64,000 nucleotides of DNA from DTCV01 sp964641155 (GTDB lineage Archaea; Thermoproteota; Thermoprotei_A; Sulfolobales; NBVN01). The position numbers and the translations under genes are program-made. The notes under the pieces are model-generated. The model ran no database searches, was not told where the DNA came from, and saw nothing but the letters and a program-made list of their open reading frames with translations. The DNA lies in contig CAZXJO010000001.1 of NCBI GenBank assembly GCA_964641155.1, positions 310,001-374,000 on the forward strand, written 5' to 3'. Positions 55,961-64,000 of this stretch are shown here, piece after piece. The number at the start of each line of letters is the position of its first letter. Position 1 is the stretch's first letter.

Positions 55961-57668
55961 ATTAGAAGATGTTAAGGTACTCAACAACGGCATAATAATT
56001 TTCAGGAAATCTGATGATGAGGTCTGCGGTAAGAAGGTCGTTAAGGTCAGCAACATCATCACATCGATTAACGACTTGAGCGAGCAGGAAGTCCTCAAAT
56101 ACTTGAAGACCTACTTCAACTCCCTCAACCTTGGTTTCCCGATAGAGGTGAGGGCGGTTTTCAAACCTTTAGATAAGGAGAAAATAGTGTCGGAGGTTAA
56201 CAAGAAAATTCAGAACTTGCTGATAACCATTGAGGTCAACCCATCCAACGTTAAGGCTAGATCGGACCTCGACAAGCTTATGAGGTTTAAGGAGAGAATT
56301 TCAAAGCATGGGATACAGCCCTACGACGTACTCGCATACTACGTAGTCGAGGCATGCGGTGAGTCGGAGGAGGACGTCATTAAGTTACTTGATGTAAGGA
56401 CCGCACTCCTTATGAAGACCTTAGAATCCCTAGGGATTATGACCAACGAGTTGAAAGGTGTGGAGGGTAGGGTCCTACTTCAGATGTTTTTTCGGGGTCA
56501 TACCTACGGACCATATGATTTAATCCTAACTAAACTCCTCAGATGGAGGTATCACTCAAGGATTGCGTCAACAACTCTAGCAGTTCTCAACCCACACATA
56601 ATAAGCACGCGTACCAGGTTCGAGCTAAGGAGCGCGGGGGTGTACGTTGGGACCAACATAGTTACTTCTGAGGATGTCTACTGGAACGTTGAGAAGTGCT
56701 TAAACCCTCACGTCTTGGTGGTGGGTCCTTCAGGTATAGGGAAGACTGAGACGTTGATAACGTTATTGTTGGGGGTCTCCAACACCTACTCCACTAGGAT
56801 CGTTGTAGTGGACGTTAAGAACGAATACAGGGAAAGGTTGTTGAGGAGGGGTTATAGGGTCGGGGTACTCAACCTAGGTGTTGACGTAGGGTTAGGCATC
56901 AGCCATCTGACGAGGTTAGTACCCAAGACGTTTAGGGCTGCATATCTGACGGAAATGGTCAGCGACTCAATGTTCTTAAGTAGTGATAAGGAAATCACAG
57001 CAACTCTTTACAGGGTCTTCAACGATGCCTTAGAATTCGTTGAAGATGGTTCTACCAATTTCTGGGGTGTTATTAAGGACGTTACCTCCTCTGTGGAGAA
57101 CGAGTACGTGCAGTACAAGCTTATGCGTATGGTGACCACGGTTGAGTCCTTAGATCGTGGCACACCCCTGATTAATCCCCTAGCCGACTCAGAACGGATA
57201 ACTGTGGTAAACCTCTCGAACGTATCGATGTTGGGGGTGGATTACCTAAACTTATCCATGTCCGTCCTCTTCAACACCATTCAATTGCTCTACATGGGTA
57301 ACGTAAGTGAAAGCCGTCCCCCCAAGGTCCAAGTGGTAGTTGATGAGGCATGGCAGTTCCTACTTCACAGGGTTCCCCTACTTCTCAAACTGCTTAAATT
57401 GGGCAGGGGTTACGGCGTGTCAGTGGCGTTGGCGACTCAGAGCCTTCACGACCTAGGTGAGTTGAGTAAGGAATACGTGGAGAACGCGGGTTTACTCATA
57501 GCCCTACCTTCACCGGACGCAGCGTACTGGAAAGAACTTTCGAAGTACATGAGGATCTCGTATGATGAAGTACGGAGTTATACGCTGATGTTGGGTAAGG
57601 GGGACGCGTTAATACGCATCCTACCTGACCCTAGGCCTATACCAACTAGGTTAAATCATGAAAGTTAG
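55929..57668 (+). CDS. HerA/VirB4-like ATPase
   Basis: 579 residues. After a variable N-terminal 230 residues it has a HerA/VirB4 ATPase core: Walker A GPSGIGKT at 266-273, VVDVKNEYRE (about 290), Walker B VVVDEAWQF with Asp472-Glu473, and ATQSLHDLGEL (sensor region, about 500). Such enzymes pump DNA or protein in conjugation, DNA exchange and DNA-end processing. No NurA nuclease is nearby, so a secretion/DNA-transport role is favoured. GTG start inside the preceding gene (32-base overlap), so expression is coupled. Confidence 0.85.
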   Translation: MGVEISSGTIKLEDVKVLNNGIIIFRKSDDEVCGKKVVKVSNIITSINDLSEQEVLKYLKTYFNSLNLGFPIEVRAVFKPLDKEKIVSEVNKKIQNLLITIEVNPSNVKARSDLDKLMRFKERISKHGIQPYDVLAYYVVEACGESEEDVIKLLDVRTALLMKTLESLGIMTNELKGVEGRVLLQMFFRGHTYGPYDLILTKLLRWRYHSRIASTTLAVLNPHIISTRTRFELRSAGVYVGTNIVTSEDVYWNVEKCLNPHVLVVGPSGIGKTETLITLLLGVSNTYSTRIVVVDVKNEYRERLLRRGYRVGVLNLGVDVGLGISHLTRLVPKTFRAAYLTEMVSDSMFLSSDKEITATLYRVFNDALEFVEDGSTNFWGVIKDVTSSVENEYVQYKLMRMVTTVESLDRGTPLINPLADSERITVVNLSNVSMLGVDYLNLSMSVLFNTIQLLYMGNVSESRPPKVQVVVDEAWQFLLHRVPLLLKLLKLGRGYGVSVALATQSLHDLGELSKEYVENAGLLIALPSPDAAYWKELSKYMRISYDEVRSYTLMLGKGDALIRILPDPRPIPTRLNHES

Positions 57669-57757
57669 TTGAGTCCGAAAACGCATCAGCCTTAATCAAC
57701 GCTGCCGTGAAGAACCCCCAGCATATTTAAACGAGTCTAAGACTGAGGAATATACTT

Positions 57758-58495
57758 GTGGGAGGCTTGGCAGTCCTTAACGCGGTCTTGATGGCGGTCT
57801 CCGTTAACGTATTGCTGATGACAGCATATTTCATCATATTCCTCAACACGGGTTTGGACGTGTATGAGGCCTCCTTACTAGCTCCCTTAGTTGTCTCGGC
57901 CTCAAACGTCCTGGGTAGGTTTAACCTCCCGGTTGGTGGGGTAATGCTAAGTAACGAATTGAGGAAGGCCAGTGTTATCAAATTGAATAGAGACTACCTC
58001 ATTCAATCACTGAGGTTTAGAGCTGTCCGCAACATCTCCATCGAATTCAACTTAGGTGGTGCCTTGGTTCCCTTCATTATATCTTCGTCATTACTTATCA
58101 ACTACGTGGCGTCTTACGGCATAACTGCGCTGTCAGCTATCTTAGTACTCATAACATTTTCAACGTTGTTAATCAACAGGATTTCCGTAGTCATTAAGGG
58201 CTTAGGTTTGGCTGTCCCAGTAACCATTGCTTCATTGATGATATCCTCCCTCTGCCTGGTCTTCGAGACTATTGTTGGTGGTTATGAACCGTTGGGTACG
58301 GGCGTCTCGTACTTAGTGGCTTACGCATCGATCCTGTTGGGGGTCGACCTAATGAATTTGGGTAAGATAACACTCTACGATGCTAGGAAATTAATTATCG
58401 GTGGTTTGAGGGTCTACGACGCCTTATCGCTGATGCCCGCTACATCAGTTATAATCACTCACTTAATTCGGACGGTTATTTACCCCCGCATCTGA
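57758..58495 (+). CDS. DUF1614 membrane protein
   Basis: 245 residues, seven or eight membrane helices. The pair NLGGALVPFII in the middle and DLMNLGKITLYDARKLIIGGLRVYDALSL near the end (shown here in parts) follows the layout of the archaeal/bacterial DUF1614 family, of unknown function. It begins 89 bases after the HerA-like gene and has its own A/T tract upstream, so it may not belong to the pilus operon. Confidence 0.65.
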   Translation: MGGLAVLNAVLMAVSVNVLLMTAYFIIFLNTGLDVYEASLLAPLVVSASNVLGRFNLPVGGVMLSNELRKASVIKLNRDYLIQSLRFRAVRNISIEFNLGGALVPFIISSSLLINYVASYGITALSAILVLITFSTLLINRISVVIKGLGLAVPVTIASLMISSLCLVFETIVGGYEPLGTGVSYLVAYASILLGVDLMNLGKITLYDARKLIIGGLRVYDALSLMPATSVIITHLIRTVIYPRI

Positions 58496-58502
58496 GCGAG
58501 CC

Positions 58503-58739
58503 CTAACTCGTAAGCACCACAAGCAGTTCATGTTTCTTTAAAGTCGTCACAACGGTCTTAGAGAGCCTCACCACTTCCTCACCTTTTAAGCCCTCCACAA
58601 TTACCTTAAACTCGTAAAATCCGGGGATTAACGTCGGAGGCGTGCTCACACCTTCAATAACGGTCTTAACCATTACATCGTCATGTGACCACACAACACT
58701 TAGCCCAACCCTGGCGTAGTCACCTCCGTAGCTTTCCAT
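58503..58739 (-). CDS. small uncharacterised protein with upstream-extended frame
   Basis: 78 residues from the first ATG, mostly beta-strand pattern (VGLSVVWSH, FYEFKVIVEG, HELLVVLTS). The frame stays open for 30 more codons up to 58829, and the extra part reads like protein (KVIYTVRSESPEKVSLG), but holds no ATG, GTG or TTG. An A/T box at 58851-58861 predicts a transcript starting near 58830, exactly where the longer frame begins. The true start may be a rare codon, or one base may be wrong. Function unknown. Confidence 0.5.
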   Translation of the reverse strand: MESYGGDYARVGLSVVWSHDDVMVKTVIEGVSTPPTLIPGFYEFKVIVEGLKGEEVVRLSKTVVTTLKKHELLVVLTS

Positions 58740-58850
58740 TAGCTGTTTAATTAGTTCGTTGATGCCTAAGGAAACTTTTTCAGGGCTCTCAGACCTTACT
58801 GTGTAGATAACTTTAAACGTTTTGAAACCCTAGGTAGTCTACAGATACGA

Positions 58851-58861
58851 CGCTTAAAAAC
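58851..58861. promoter_or_regulatory. shared A/T box of divergent genes
   Basis: CGCTTAAAAAC is read as CTTAAAAA on the plus strand and TTTTTAAG on the minus. It lies 27-37 bases before the plus-strand gene at 58888 and about 25 bases before the open part of the minus-strand gene at 58829, so one element could serve both directions. Confidence 0.4.
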
Positions 58862-58887
58862 AATGTTAGGATGGAGATGAGGTCTGG

Positions 58888-59112
58888 ATGAACTATATAG
58901 TTTCCACTCCTTCAGATGTGAAGAAACTAATGAAAGATCTCTCCAGCAAGTTAAAATGCGGAGAGAGAGTTGAGATAACCTTAACCAATGAGGAATTGAT
59001 AGCTTTAGTCCCACCCGAAGCTATTTCCAGGGGGCTCTCAGTTGTTGACGCTTATGAGTTCGGAGGTAACATAATCGTAACTGTCGAGAACAGGTTCGTT
59101 AAGTGTAAGTAA
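58888..59112 (+). CDS. small uncharacterised protein
   Basis: 74 residues, acidic first half with helices (SDVKKLMKDLSSKLKCG) and a beta end (NIIVTVENRFVKCK). It has two Cys. No family known. GGAGATGAGG lies before the ATG. It is 21 bases upstream of the Lrp gene and may be transcribed with it. Confidence 0.6.
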   Translation: MNYIVSTPSDVKKLMKDLSSKLKCGERVEITLTNEELIALVPPEAISRGLSVVDAYEFGGNIIVTVENRFVKCK

Positions 59113-59133
59113 GCGTTGTCGTTGGGGTAGGAC

Positions 59134-59616
59134 ATGTCTAAGAAGGCTGAGCACATCGACGAAGTTGACAGGTCGATATTGAGGTTACTGCTTAGCAATG
59201 GGAGGATCCCGTATAGGAGAATTGCTGATGAGTTGAACTTAAGTGAGTCGACGATCTACTTAAGGATTAGGAAATTGAGCAAGTTAGGCATTTTAAAGGG
59301 GTTCACCGTCAACGTAGATTTAAGTAAGTTAGGGTTCATTGTAGTGGCCTACATACTGTTGAAGGTATCCCCCAAGAACTATGAGGACTCATTGAAGCGG
59401 ATAGCTAATCACCCAGGAGTTGTTGAGGCCTACGAAGTATCAGGGGAGCATCAGGTGTTGGTTAAGGCCGTGGCAGCGGATAACAGAGAGCTAGCTAAGA
59501 TAGTTGATGGCTTAGGCAGCATAGGCGGTTTGGTGGAGGTTAAGGTCTTATACGTCCTCAGAACATTGCGAACCCCACATGAAGCGGTTGAAATAATCTC
59601 GCAGTCCACGACCTAG
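59134..59616 (+). CDS. Lrp/AsnC-family regulator
   Basis: 160 residues. The N-terminal helix-turn-helix (RRIADELNLSESTIYLRIRKL, in two parts) is followed by the RAM ligand-binding domain (residues 70-145, with EVSGEHQVLVKAVA). Such proteins sense amino acids and control amino-acid metabolism genes. The ligand is unknown. It converges on the RimK-type gene a few bases downstream. Confidence 0.9.
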   Translation: MSKKAEHIDEVDRSILRLLLSNGRIPYRRIADELNLSESTIYLRIRKLSKLGILKGFTVNVDLSKLGFIVVAYILLKVSPKNYEDSLKRIANHPGVVEAYEVSGEHQVLVKAVAADNRELAKIVDGLGSIGGLVEVKVLYVLRTLRTPHEAVEIISQSTT

Positions 59617-59621
59617 GTAAC

Positions 59622-60512
59622 TCAACTTTTAAGTAGCTTTATCACGTACTCAGCTATTTTCTCACTAGGGTTTATCCCCGTAGCTGACATGAACCCCGAC
59701 CACTGAGGTGCGGCATTAACCTCGAACATTACGAAACCACCATCAACTTCACCTATGTCGATCCCCGCATAGTGAAGTTTTAAAGCGTTAACCGCTTTAA
59801 GAGACATATCGATAACTTCATCGCTTAACCTCTCTATCTTCTCAGCCCGCGCACCTTGAGCTATGTTAGTTTTCCAACTACCGTTGGGTGCGTACCTGTA
59901 GTAGCCGCCTAACACCTCATCACCGACGACGAAGACCCTAATATCTCTACCGGGTTTAGGCACATACTTTTGGATGTATACTGGTTGGCCGTGTGTTAAC
60001 CAAGTCTTAGCTATGGTGAAAACTATGTCAGGATCTGACGTTCTAACAGATCCGTACCCCATGCTACCCATCATAGGTTTAATAACTACATCACCCCACT
60101 TCCTACATATCTCAACCGCGGAGAACACCTCCTCAACTACAGCGGTGGGAGGTACCCCCACACCGGCTGACTTAAGGGCCATTATGGATGCGTACTTATC
60201 ACGAGCCCTCAACATGGACTCTATGGGATTGATGATTAAAGTTCCTGAGAGCTCCAGCTGTCTTATGATGTCGGCACGTCTGAAGACCTGTTCCAAGGTT
60301 GCTATGAAGCCCAGACTCCGTATGATCAACGCGTCCATAGGCTCCCCTACCTCGTTGCCGTACATGATCTTAATTCCATCATCGTCCATTATTGAGGCTA
60401 GCCTTGAAATCCTCAGATATGAGCTCTCAACACCCCTCTTCATGAAGGCGAGCATTAACTGCCTAGAACTCAATGTCGGCACCGGGGAGTCATGAACTAT
60501 ACCAACCCTCAT
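59622..60512 (-). CDS. RimK-type ATP-grasp ligase, possibly MptN-like
   Basis: 296 residues with an ATP-grasp core: DVVIKPMMGSMGYG for the nucleotide loop (about 140-153), YIQKYVPKPGRDIRVFVVG and the metal-site end VMFEVNAAPQWSGF. Family members add amino acids, usually glutamate, to carboxylates or proteins. It stands between the Lrp gene and the beta-RFAP synthase gene, and tetrahydromethanopterin-type cofactors receive a glutamate by such a ligase, so a role in that step is inferred. Amino-group carrier (LysX/ArgX) is the alternative. Confidence 0.7.
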   Translation of the reverse strand: MRVGIVHDSPVPTLSSRQLMLAFMKRGVESSYLRISRLASIMDDDGIKIMYGNEVGEPMDALIIRSLGFIATLEQVFRRADIIRQLELSGTLIINPIESMLRARDKYASIMALKSAGVGVPPTAVVEEVFSAVEICRKWGDVVIKPMMGSMGYGSVRTSDPDIVFTIAKTWLTHGQPVYIQKYVPKPGRDIRVFVVGDEVLGGYYRYAPNGSWKTNIAQGARAEKIERLSDEVIDMSLKAVNALKLHYAGIDIGEVDGGFVMFEVNAAPQWSGFMSATGINPSEKIAEYVIKLLKS

Positions 60513-60565
60513 TTGAAGACCACCCCAACCACTTACTGATGCGGGTAGGCAGTTTAAATAAGTTC

Positions 60566-61537
60566 CTAAGCAACGTTCGCGTAGACTGAGACCTGGTGCC
60601 CTAACTTAGCTACGTTAGTGACCCATAACCTAACACTCAGCCCTTTCCTATCCGCAAAGCTCAATATCGATGATTTCACACTTAACGCGTTGGCGTATCT
60701 ATTGGTGAAGCCGTAGATTGCGGGTCCCCAACTGCTCTGACCAACACCCCTAATCCCCCCTTCCACCATTAAAGTCGCCAGCTCTTCACATACATCGTAC
60801 GCGAATAAACCCCCTTGATACTTACTGAAGTACTCCCCAGTCAACGCCTGTATGGTGGAGAGCGCTTTGGTGAATGTGTTGAAGTCCTTCAAGCTGAGGG
60901 ACGTTAATAACATTACCAACTCCCTGTAGAGCGTATCCTGCTTCGGGAACGCCTCAGCCGCACTGATGATTTCAGCCTCCTCACCTTCGCTCAACCCCCT
61001 AACACCTTCAGGTAACGCCACGACCAAGTACCAATTATCCGGTACTTCATATACGTGGAGCAGTTTAGGGTACCTCGCAGATCTGTCCCTAACGTCTAAA
61101 CCTGAGTCAACCACTAGATTACCGTAGAAGAACGAGTAAATACCGACTCCCGAGATCTTCCTGCCGAGTAAGTCAATGATGCGTGTTAAATCAGGTTCCA
61201 CACCCAAGTAGTTAGTAAGCGCTAAGTAAGTAGCCAATATGATTCTAGTCCTCGAGCCCAGCCCGACGTGGTGGCCTATAAGACCTCTTACCTCTATATC
61301 AGCTCCGCCCACCTTGAGCAACTTAGTTAAGGAGGTTACCAGATCCTCACACGGTTTGGTGGCACACCTAACCCTCAGCTCCGGACTACTGCGGACGAGC
61401 ACCGTTATGTTGGGCTCCTCAACTGATACTCCTACGGAGCCGTACATGTATGGGTAGTCGTAGAACCTGTAGAAACCTAGGTGTAGTCTGAAGCCTGCCT
61501 TAACCTCTACCGCTAAGTCACTACCTCTCACAGGCAT
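60566..61537 (-). CDS. mptG: beta-ribofuranosylaminobenzene 5'-phosphate synthase
   Basis: 323 residues, a GHMP-kinase-like fold: FRLHLGFYRF near the start, GSVGVSVEEPN, GHHVGLGSRTR (nucleotide-binding glycine loop) and the C-terminal GVGQSSWGPAIYGF that marks beta-RFAP synthases. It joins 4-aminobenzoate or 4-hydroxybenzoate with phosphoribosyl pyrophosphate, an early step of tetrahydromethanopterin synthesis. Neighbours mptE and DUF447 support this. About 50 bases upstream of the RimK-type gene on the same strand. Confidence 0.88.
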   Translation of the reverse strand: MPVRGSDLAVEVKAGFRLHLGFYRFYDYPYMYGSVGVSVEEPNITVLVRSSPELRVRCATKPCEDLVTSLTKLLKVGGADIEVRGLIGHHVGLGSRTRIILATYLALTNYLGVEPDLTRIIDLLGRKISGVGIYSFFYGNLVVDSGLDVRDRSARYPKLLHVYEVPDNWYLVVALPEGVRGLSEGEEAEIISAAEAFPKQDTLYRELVMLLTSLSLKDFNTFTKALSTIQALTGEYFSKYQGGLFAYDVCEELATLMVEGGIRGVGQSSWGPAIYGFTNRYANALSVKSSILSFADRKGLSVRLWVTNVAKLGHQVSVYANVA

Positions 61538-61614
61538 CTAGTCCTGCATCACCCTCAGCAGTTGATGTTCCTGCAGGGCTTAAATATGGTGATTCAGGTC
61601 GCGCTAAGTCCTGA

Positions 61615-62307
61615 TTAGCGGAGCTTTGACTCCAACTTCAGAAGGTTCAGTAACCTCTCAGCCCACTTAAACTTCCTCAACTTCGTCGGCGTTGCATGCG
61701 AGTCAGCCGCCATCGTCGGCTTAGAGTACTTACCCACTAACCCACTTCTCAAGTCAAATCCCACTAACTTTATGGTCCTAGCTCCGAAAAAGTTCGCTAG
61801 GTAAGCGGCTCTATCACCGTCCGTGAAGCCCCCGTAAATCCTCAGCTTACCAACCTGAACACATTGGGTGGTGCCTAGCAAGCGACCCTCTATGGACGCC
61901 ACGTAACGTAACAGCTTATCTACGTTATCACCATGGGCATGAACCACGTAGACCACATCCTCGTACTTTAGGTCCTCAGGCCTCAACCCATCTAAGTCTG
62001 TTACCACTACATGTGGCCTGAAACCGGCTTCCAAGCAACACCTCATAGCCCCATCAGCTGCGATAAGGGCGTCGGGCTCAACATCCAAAGACATGAGCTC
62101 CTCAAGACATTTAGGCCCTGCACCAACTACGTAAACCTCTCCACCCCCTATCAATTCCTTGAGGTATCTCTCCACCTCGTAAATAACCTCTAACCCAGGG
62201 AGGAGCATGTTAAGGATCTGTGATGCATGGTAATCATCTGAGTAGCTGAAGCCCATGTCCGAGCGTATGTAGTCATATATGTGGGACCACCTAACACTAT
62301 CCCTCAA
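61615..62307 (-). CDS. mptE: 6-hydroxymethyl-7,8-dihydropterin pyrophosphokinase
   Basis: 230 residues. The DUF115/MptE fold shows VVGAGPKCLEEL, AADGAMRCCLEAG and VVTDLDGL, VVHAHGDNVD and TDGDRAAYLANFFGA. It transfers diphosphate to the pterin alcohol, the pterin half of the cofactor. It is 77 bases from mptG on the same strand, suggesting a minus-strand operon of mptE-mptG-ligase. TTG start. Confidence 0.88.
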   Translation of the reverse strand: MRDSVRWSHIYDYIRSDMGFSYSDDYHASQILNMLLPGLEVIYEVERYLKELIGGGEVYVVGAGPKCLEELMSLDVEPDALIAADGAMRCCLEAGFRPHVVVTDLDGLRPEDLKYEDVVYVVHAHGDNVDKLLRYVASIEGRLLGTTQCVQVGKLRIYGGFTDGDRAAYLANFFGARTIKLVGFDLRSGLVGKYSKPTMAADSHATPTKLRKFKWAERLLNLLKLESKLR

Positions 62308-62399
62308 AACTGTTCCCTCAGCTGTTTTTACCAGACTTTACGAATTTATGGTACTTTTATAACTGGTTACGCCCTTCTGATAGTAGAGTGAGGTAGTAA

Positions 62400-63047
62400 A
62401 TGACGGATGAGTCCTGCGGACTGTTAGGACGGTACCTGAGGTACGGTCACCACGAATCCTTAGTAACCACTGTGGATATTGATGGACGCCCCAACGTTGC
62501 TCCTATGGGGGTTGAATTAGCCGGGAATAACGTAATCTTAAAGCCCTACATAACTACGAGGACCTACGCCAACATAGTGAGGTCTGGAGAGGCTGTCGTG
62601 AACGTGACTTCCGACGCATTGCTTTACTATTATGCCCTCTTCAATCCTGAGAGGATTAAGTACGGAAAATCGAGGTTGGTTAAGCCGCCTAGGGTTTTAG
62701 GGAACGTGGATCTGTACGCGGAGTGCGCCGTCGTGGAGGTCACTCCACGCGGTGATGTAGGATTAACTTCGTTAAGGCCCCTATGTTGCCACAGGGGCAG
62801 CGGTAGTAAGCTGGCCTTCAGCAGAGCTAATTCCTCAGTTATTGAGGCCTTAGTCCACTACACTAAGCTCCTCCACTTCGTGAACACGGGTAACCTAGAA
62901 GAAGCCAGGCTTAGGTACTCAGCCATTGAGGCCGCGCGCGGTATTGTCTTAAAGGTAGGTAATGAGGTGCTTAGAAAAGTCATTGATGATATATGGGTTA
63001 AGAGTTTGCAACTGGTTGGAGGGCATAGCCCGTTAGAGGGCTTTTGA
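62400..63047 (+). CDS. DUF447 protein (flavin-barrel type)
   Basis: 215 residues. The start RYLRYGHHESLVTTVDIDGRPNVAPMGVEL and PYITTRTYANIVRSGEAVVNVTSD fit the DUF447 family of split-barrel, FMN-binding-like proteins, known near beta-RFAP synthase genes in archaea. The function is unknown, perhaps in pterin or cofactor metabolism. GAGGTAGT precedes the ATG. It is divergent from mptE. Confidence 0.8.
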   Translation: MTDESCGLLGRYLRYGHHESLVTTVDIDGRPNVAPMGVELAGNNVILKPYITTRTYANIVRSGEAVVNVTSDALLYYYALFNPERIKYGKSRLVKPPRVLGNVDLYAECAVVEVTPRGDVGLTSLRPLCCHRGSGSKLAFSRANSSVIEALVHYTKLLHFVNTGNLEEARLRYSAIEAARGIVLKVGNEVLRKVIDDIWVKSLQLVGGHSPLEGF

Positions 63048-63057
63048 GGCGGCGGGT

Positions 63058-64000
63058 ATGCAGGCATTAATTCTGGGATTCCTGGTAGGGCTCCTGATGG
63101 GCTTCATAGACACGTACGGGTACGCCATCACTGGGTACACAACCGCTGAGTTATCACCTATTACGTCATCAATAATCATCTACACCCTTTACCTACTCAT
63201 TTTCAGGAGGAAGATACCTCTGCTTGAACACTTCCTAGCAACCATAGTTGCTACAGGCTTCTCAATAACCACAACGATAACTTCAGGTATGTACATAACG
63301 TACACCATGCTTTCGAAGGTTTCAGAACCAACGCGGATCCGCCTCCCAAGCTGGACCTACTTCAAGGAATCCATGGACTTCAACACCTTTTTCTTCTACC
63401 TGTTTGCCACATCCGTAACTGTTTCAGGTGTCTTAATAGCCTACGCCTTCCACAAGCACTTCATAGAAAGGGAAAAGCTTCCCTTCCCAATAGGCATAGC
63501 CCTGACGCTGGCGGTCTCCGTAGTTAGGCTCCTGAGGTCCAAGAACGTCATCATACCAGTGTTGGTTGGGTTTTTCCTGGAGTTACTTTACTTAGCCGCG
63601 GCACCACCAGCGATAGACCTAACACCTATGACGCATTCTGTTTTTCCCGGAACATCATTGGCAATTTCGTTGGACTTCATGGTTTTATTAATAGCCCTCC
63701 TAATGCCCCTAAACACGTCGTTGGGTGTGGGTTTAGGTAACATAGCTATGTACACTATAGTGACGTCTTACCTGGTGTACTCGGGTCTGTTCAGGCCATT
63801 ACCAGTTGCCACAGCTCAGGAGTTAGCCGTCTCGGCCTCACCGCTTACTGCTTCCATCCTGGTAGGCTCTATAATCACTGCCACAGCATTCTACACCCTT
63901 CATGAGCGTAGACTGTACTCATCAACTATTAAGTACTTGATCATGTCTAAGTACGAGCTCAAGAGGTTGGCCGTAGCATTATTAATACTGGCGTCGACGT
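63058..64000 (+). CDS. OPT-like multi-membrane transporter, 3'-truncated
   Basis: The frame opens at ATG 63058, 11 bases after the DUF447 stop with GAGGCGG upstream, and runs without stop to the window end (314 codons). It is a polytopic membrane protein with about eight hydrophobic helices so far. The REKLPFPIGIAL segment near residue 141 and the repeated hydrophobic blocks fit the oligopeptide transporter (OPT) superfamily. Substrate unknown. Coupling to DUF447 may be fortuitous. Confidence 0.65.
   Translation, partial: MQALILGFLVGLLMGFIDTYGYAITGYTTAELSPITSSIIIYTLYLLIFRRKIPLLEHFLATIVATGFSITTTITSGMYITYTMLSKVSEPTRIRLPSWTYFKESMDFNTFFFYLFATSVTVSGVLIAYAFHKHFIEREKLPFPIGIALTLAVSVVRLLRSKNVIIPVLVGFFLELLYLAAAPPAIDLTPMTHSVFPGTSLAISLDFMVLLIALLMPLNTSLGVGLGNIAMYTIVTSYLVYSGLFRPLPVATAQELAVSASPLTASILVGSIITATAFYTLHERRLYSSTIKYLIMSKYELKRLAVALLILAST

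Overview
The window looks like part of a chromosome from a thermophilic archaeon of the Thermoproteota (crenarchaeal) lineage. The grounds are an unsplit RNA polymerase B subunit with split A'/A'' subunits, a crenarchaeal-type TFB, a crenarchaeal-type single-OB SSB, class I lysyl-tRNA synthetase, tetrahydromethanopterin-type cofactor genes, many leaderless or GTG/TTG starts behind A/T boxes, and several intron-containing tRNA genes, some with introns at unusual sites. I cannot fix the order or genus from the sequence alone. No insertion sequence, integrase, provirus or CRISPR array is visible.

Layout. 0.1-10.9 kb: a zinc-ribbon protein, an intron-bearing tRNA-Lys, then the transcription/translation operon rpoH-rpoB-rpoA1-rpoA2-rpl30e-nusA-rps12-rps7, followed by a leaderless AbrB-type gene. 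11-15 kb: Fe-alcohol dehydrogenase, ferredoxin, tRNA-Met, a ThiN-domain regulator, TFB and tRNA-Thr(UGU). 15-21 kb: a TAXI-type TRAP transporter (binding protein, DUF1850 protein, fused permease) and a KaiC-like ATPase. 21-29 kb: an amino-acid dehydrogenase-like gene, a frameshifted aminotransferase, and a divergent glycine cleavage locus (gcvT-gcvH plus two unknown genes on one side, gcvPA-gcvPB on the other). 29-36 kb: an NAD-kinase-like protein, a mini TFB-like protein, an AdoMet/arginine decarboxylase, tRNA-Thr(GGU) with a D-arm intron, an HpaI aldolase, a structured non-coding stretch, agmatinase and glycyl-tRNA synthetase. 36-46 kb: PhoU-like protein, tRNA-splicing endonuclease, UbiX, methionine aminopeptidase and a run of small unknown archaeal proteins. 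46-50 kb: an RNA cluster (tRNA-Met with intron, 5S rRNA, tRNA-Gln apparently with two introns), lysS, SSB, a PqqD-like protein and a DUF123 nuclease. 50-57.7 kb: a type IV pilus-like operon that also contains an orphan 803-aa protein and a HerA/VirB4-like ATPase. 57.7-64 kb: a DUF1614 membrane protein, an Lrp regulator, a tetrahydromethanopterin biosynthesis group (mptE, beta-RFAP synthase, RimK-type ligase, DUF447), and a partial OPT-like transporter.

How the parts fit. The glycine cleavage genes need a one-carbon pterin carrier, and the 59.6-63 kb genes are predicted to build one of the tetrahydromethanopterin type. Agmatinase and the SpeD-family decarboxylase fit polyamine synthesis. The EndA gene at 37.6 kb is a natural candidate for processing the unusual tRNA introns, some of which lie outside the canonical 37/38 site. 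The least explained piece is the pilus-like operon at 50-57.7 kb: a pilin-like protein, secretion ATPase and TadC-type membrane protein make a type IV pilus core, while the overlapping 803-aa protein and VirB4/HerA-like ATPase recall crenarchaeal Ups/Ced-type DNA-exchange systems without matching their gene order.

Limits: all family names come from reading motifs and length, not from database searches; small hypothetical proteins are left unnamed. 5S rRNA, tRNA introns, the frameshift and the RNA hairpins were worked out by hand.
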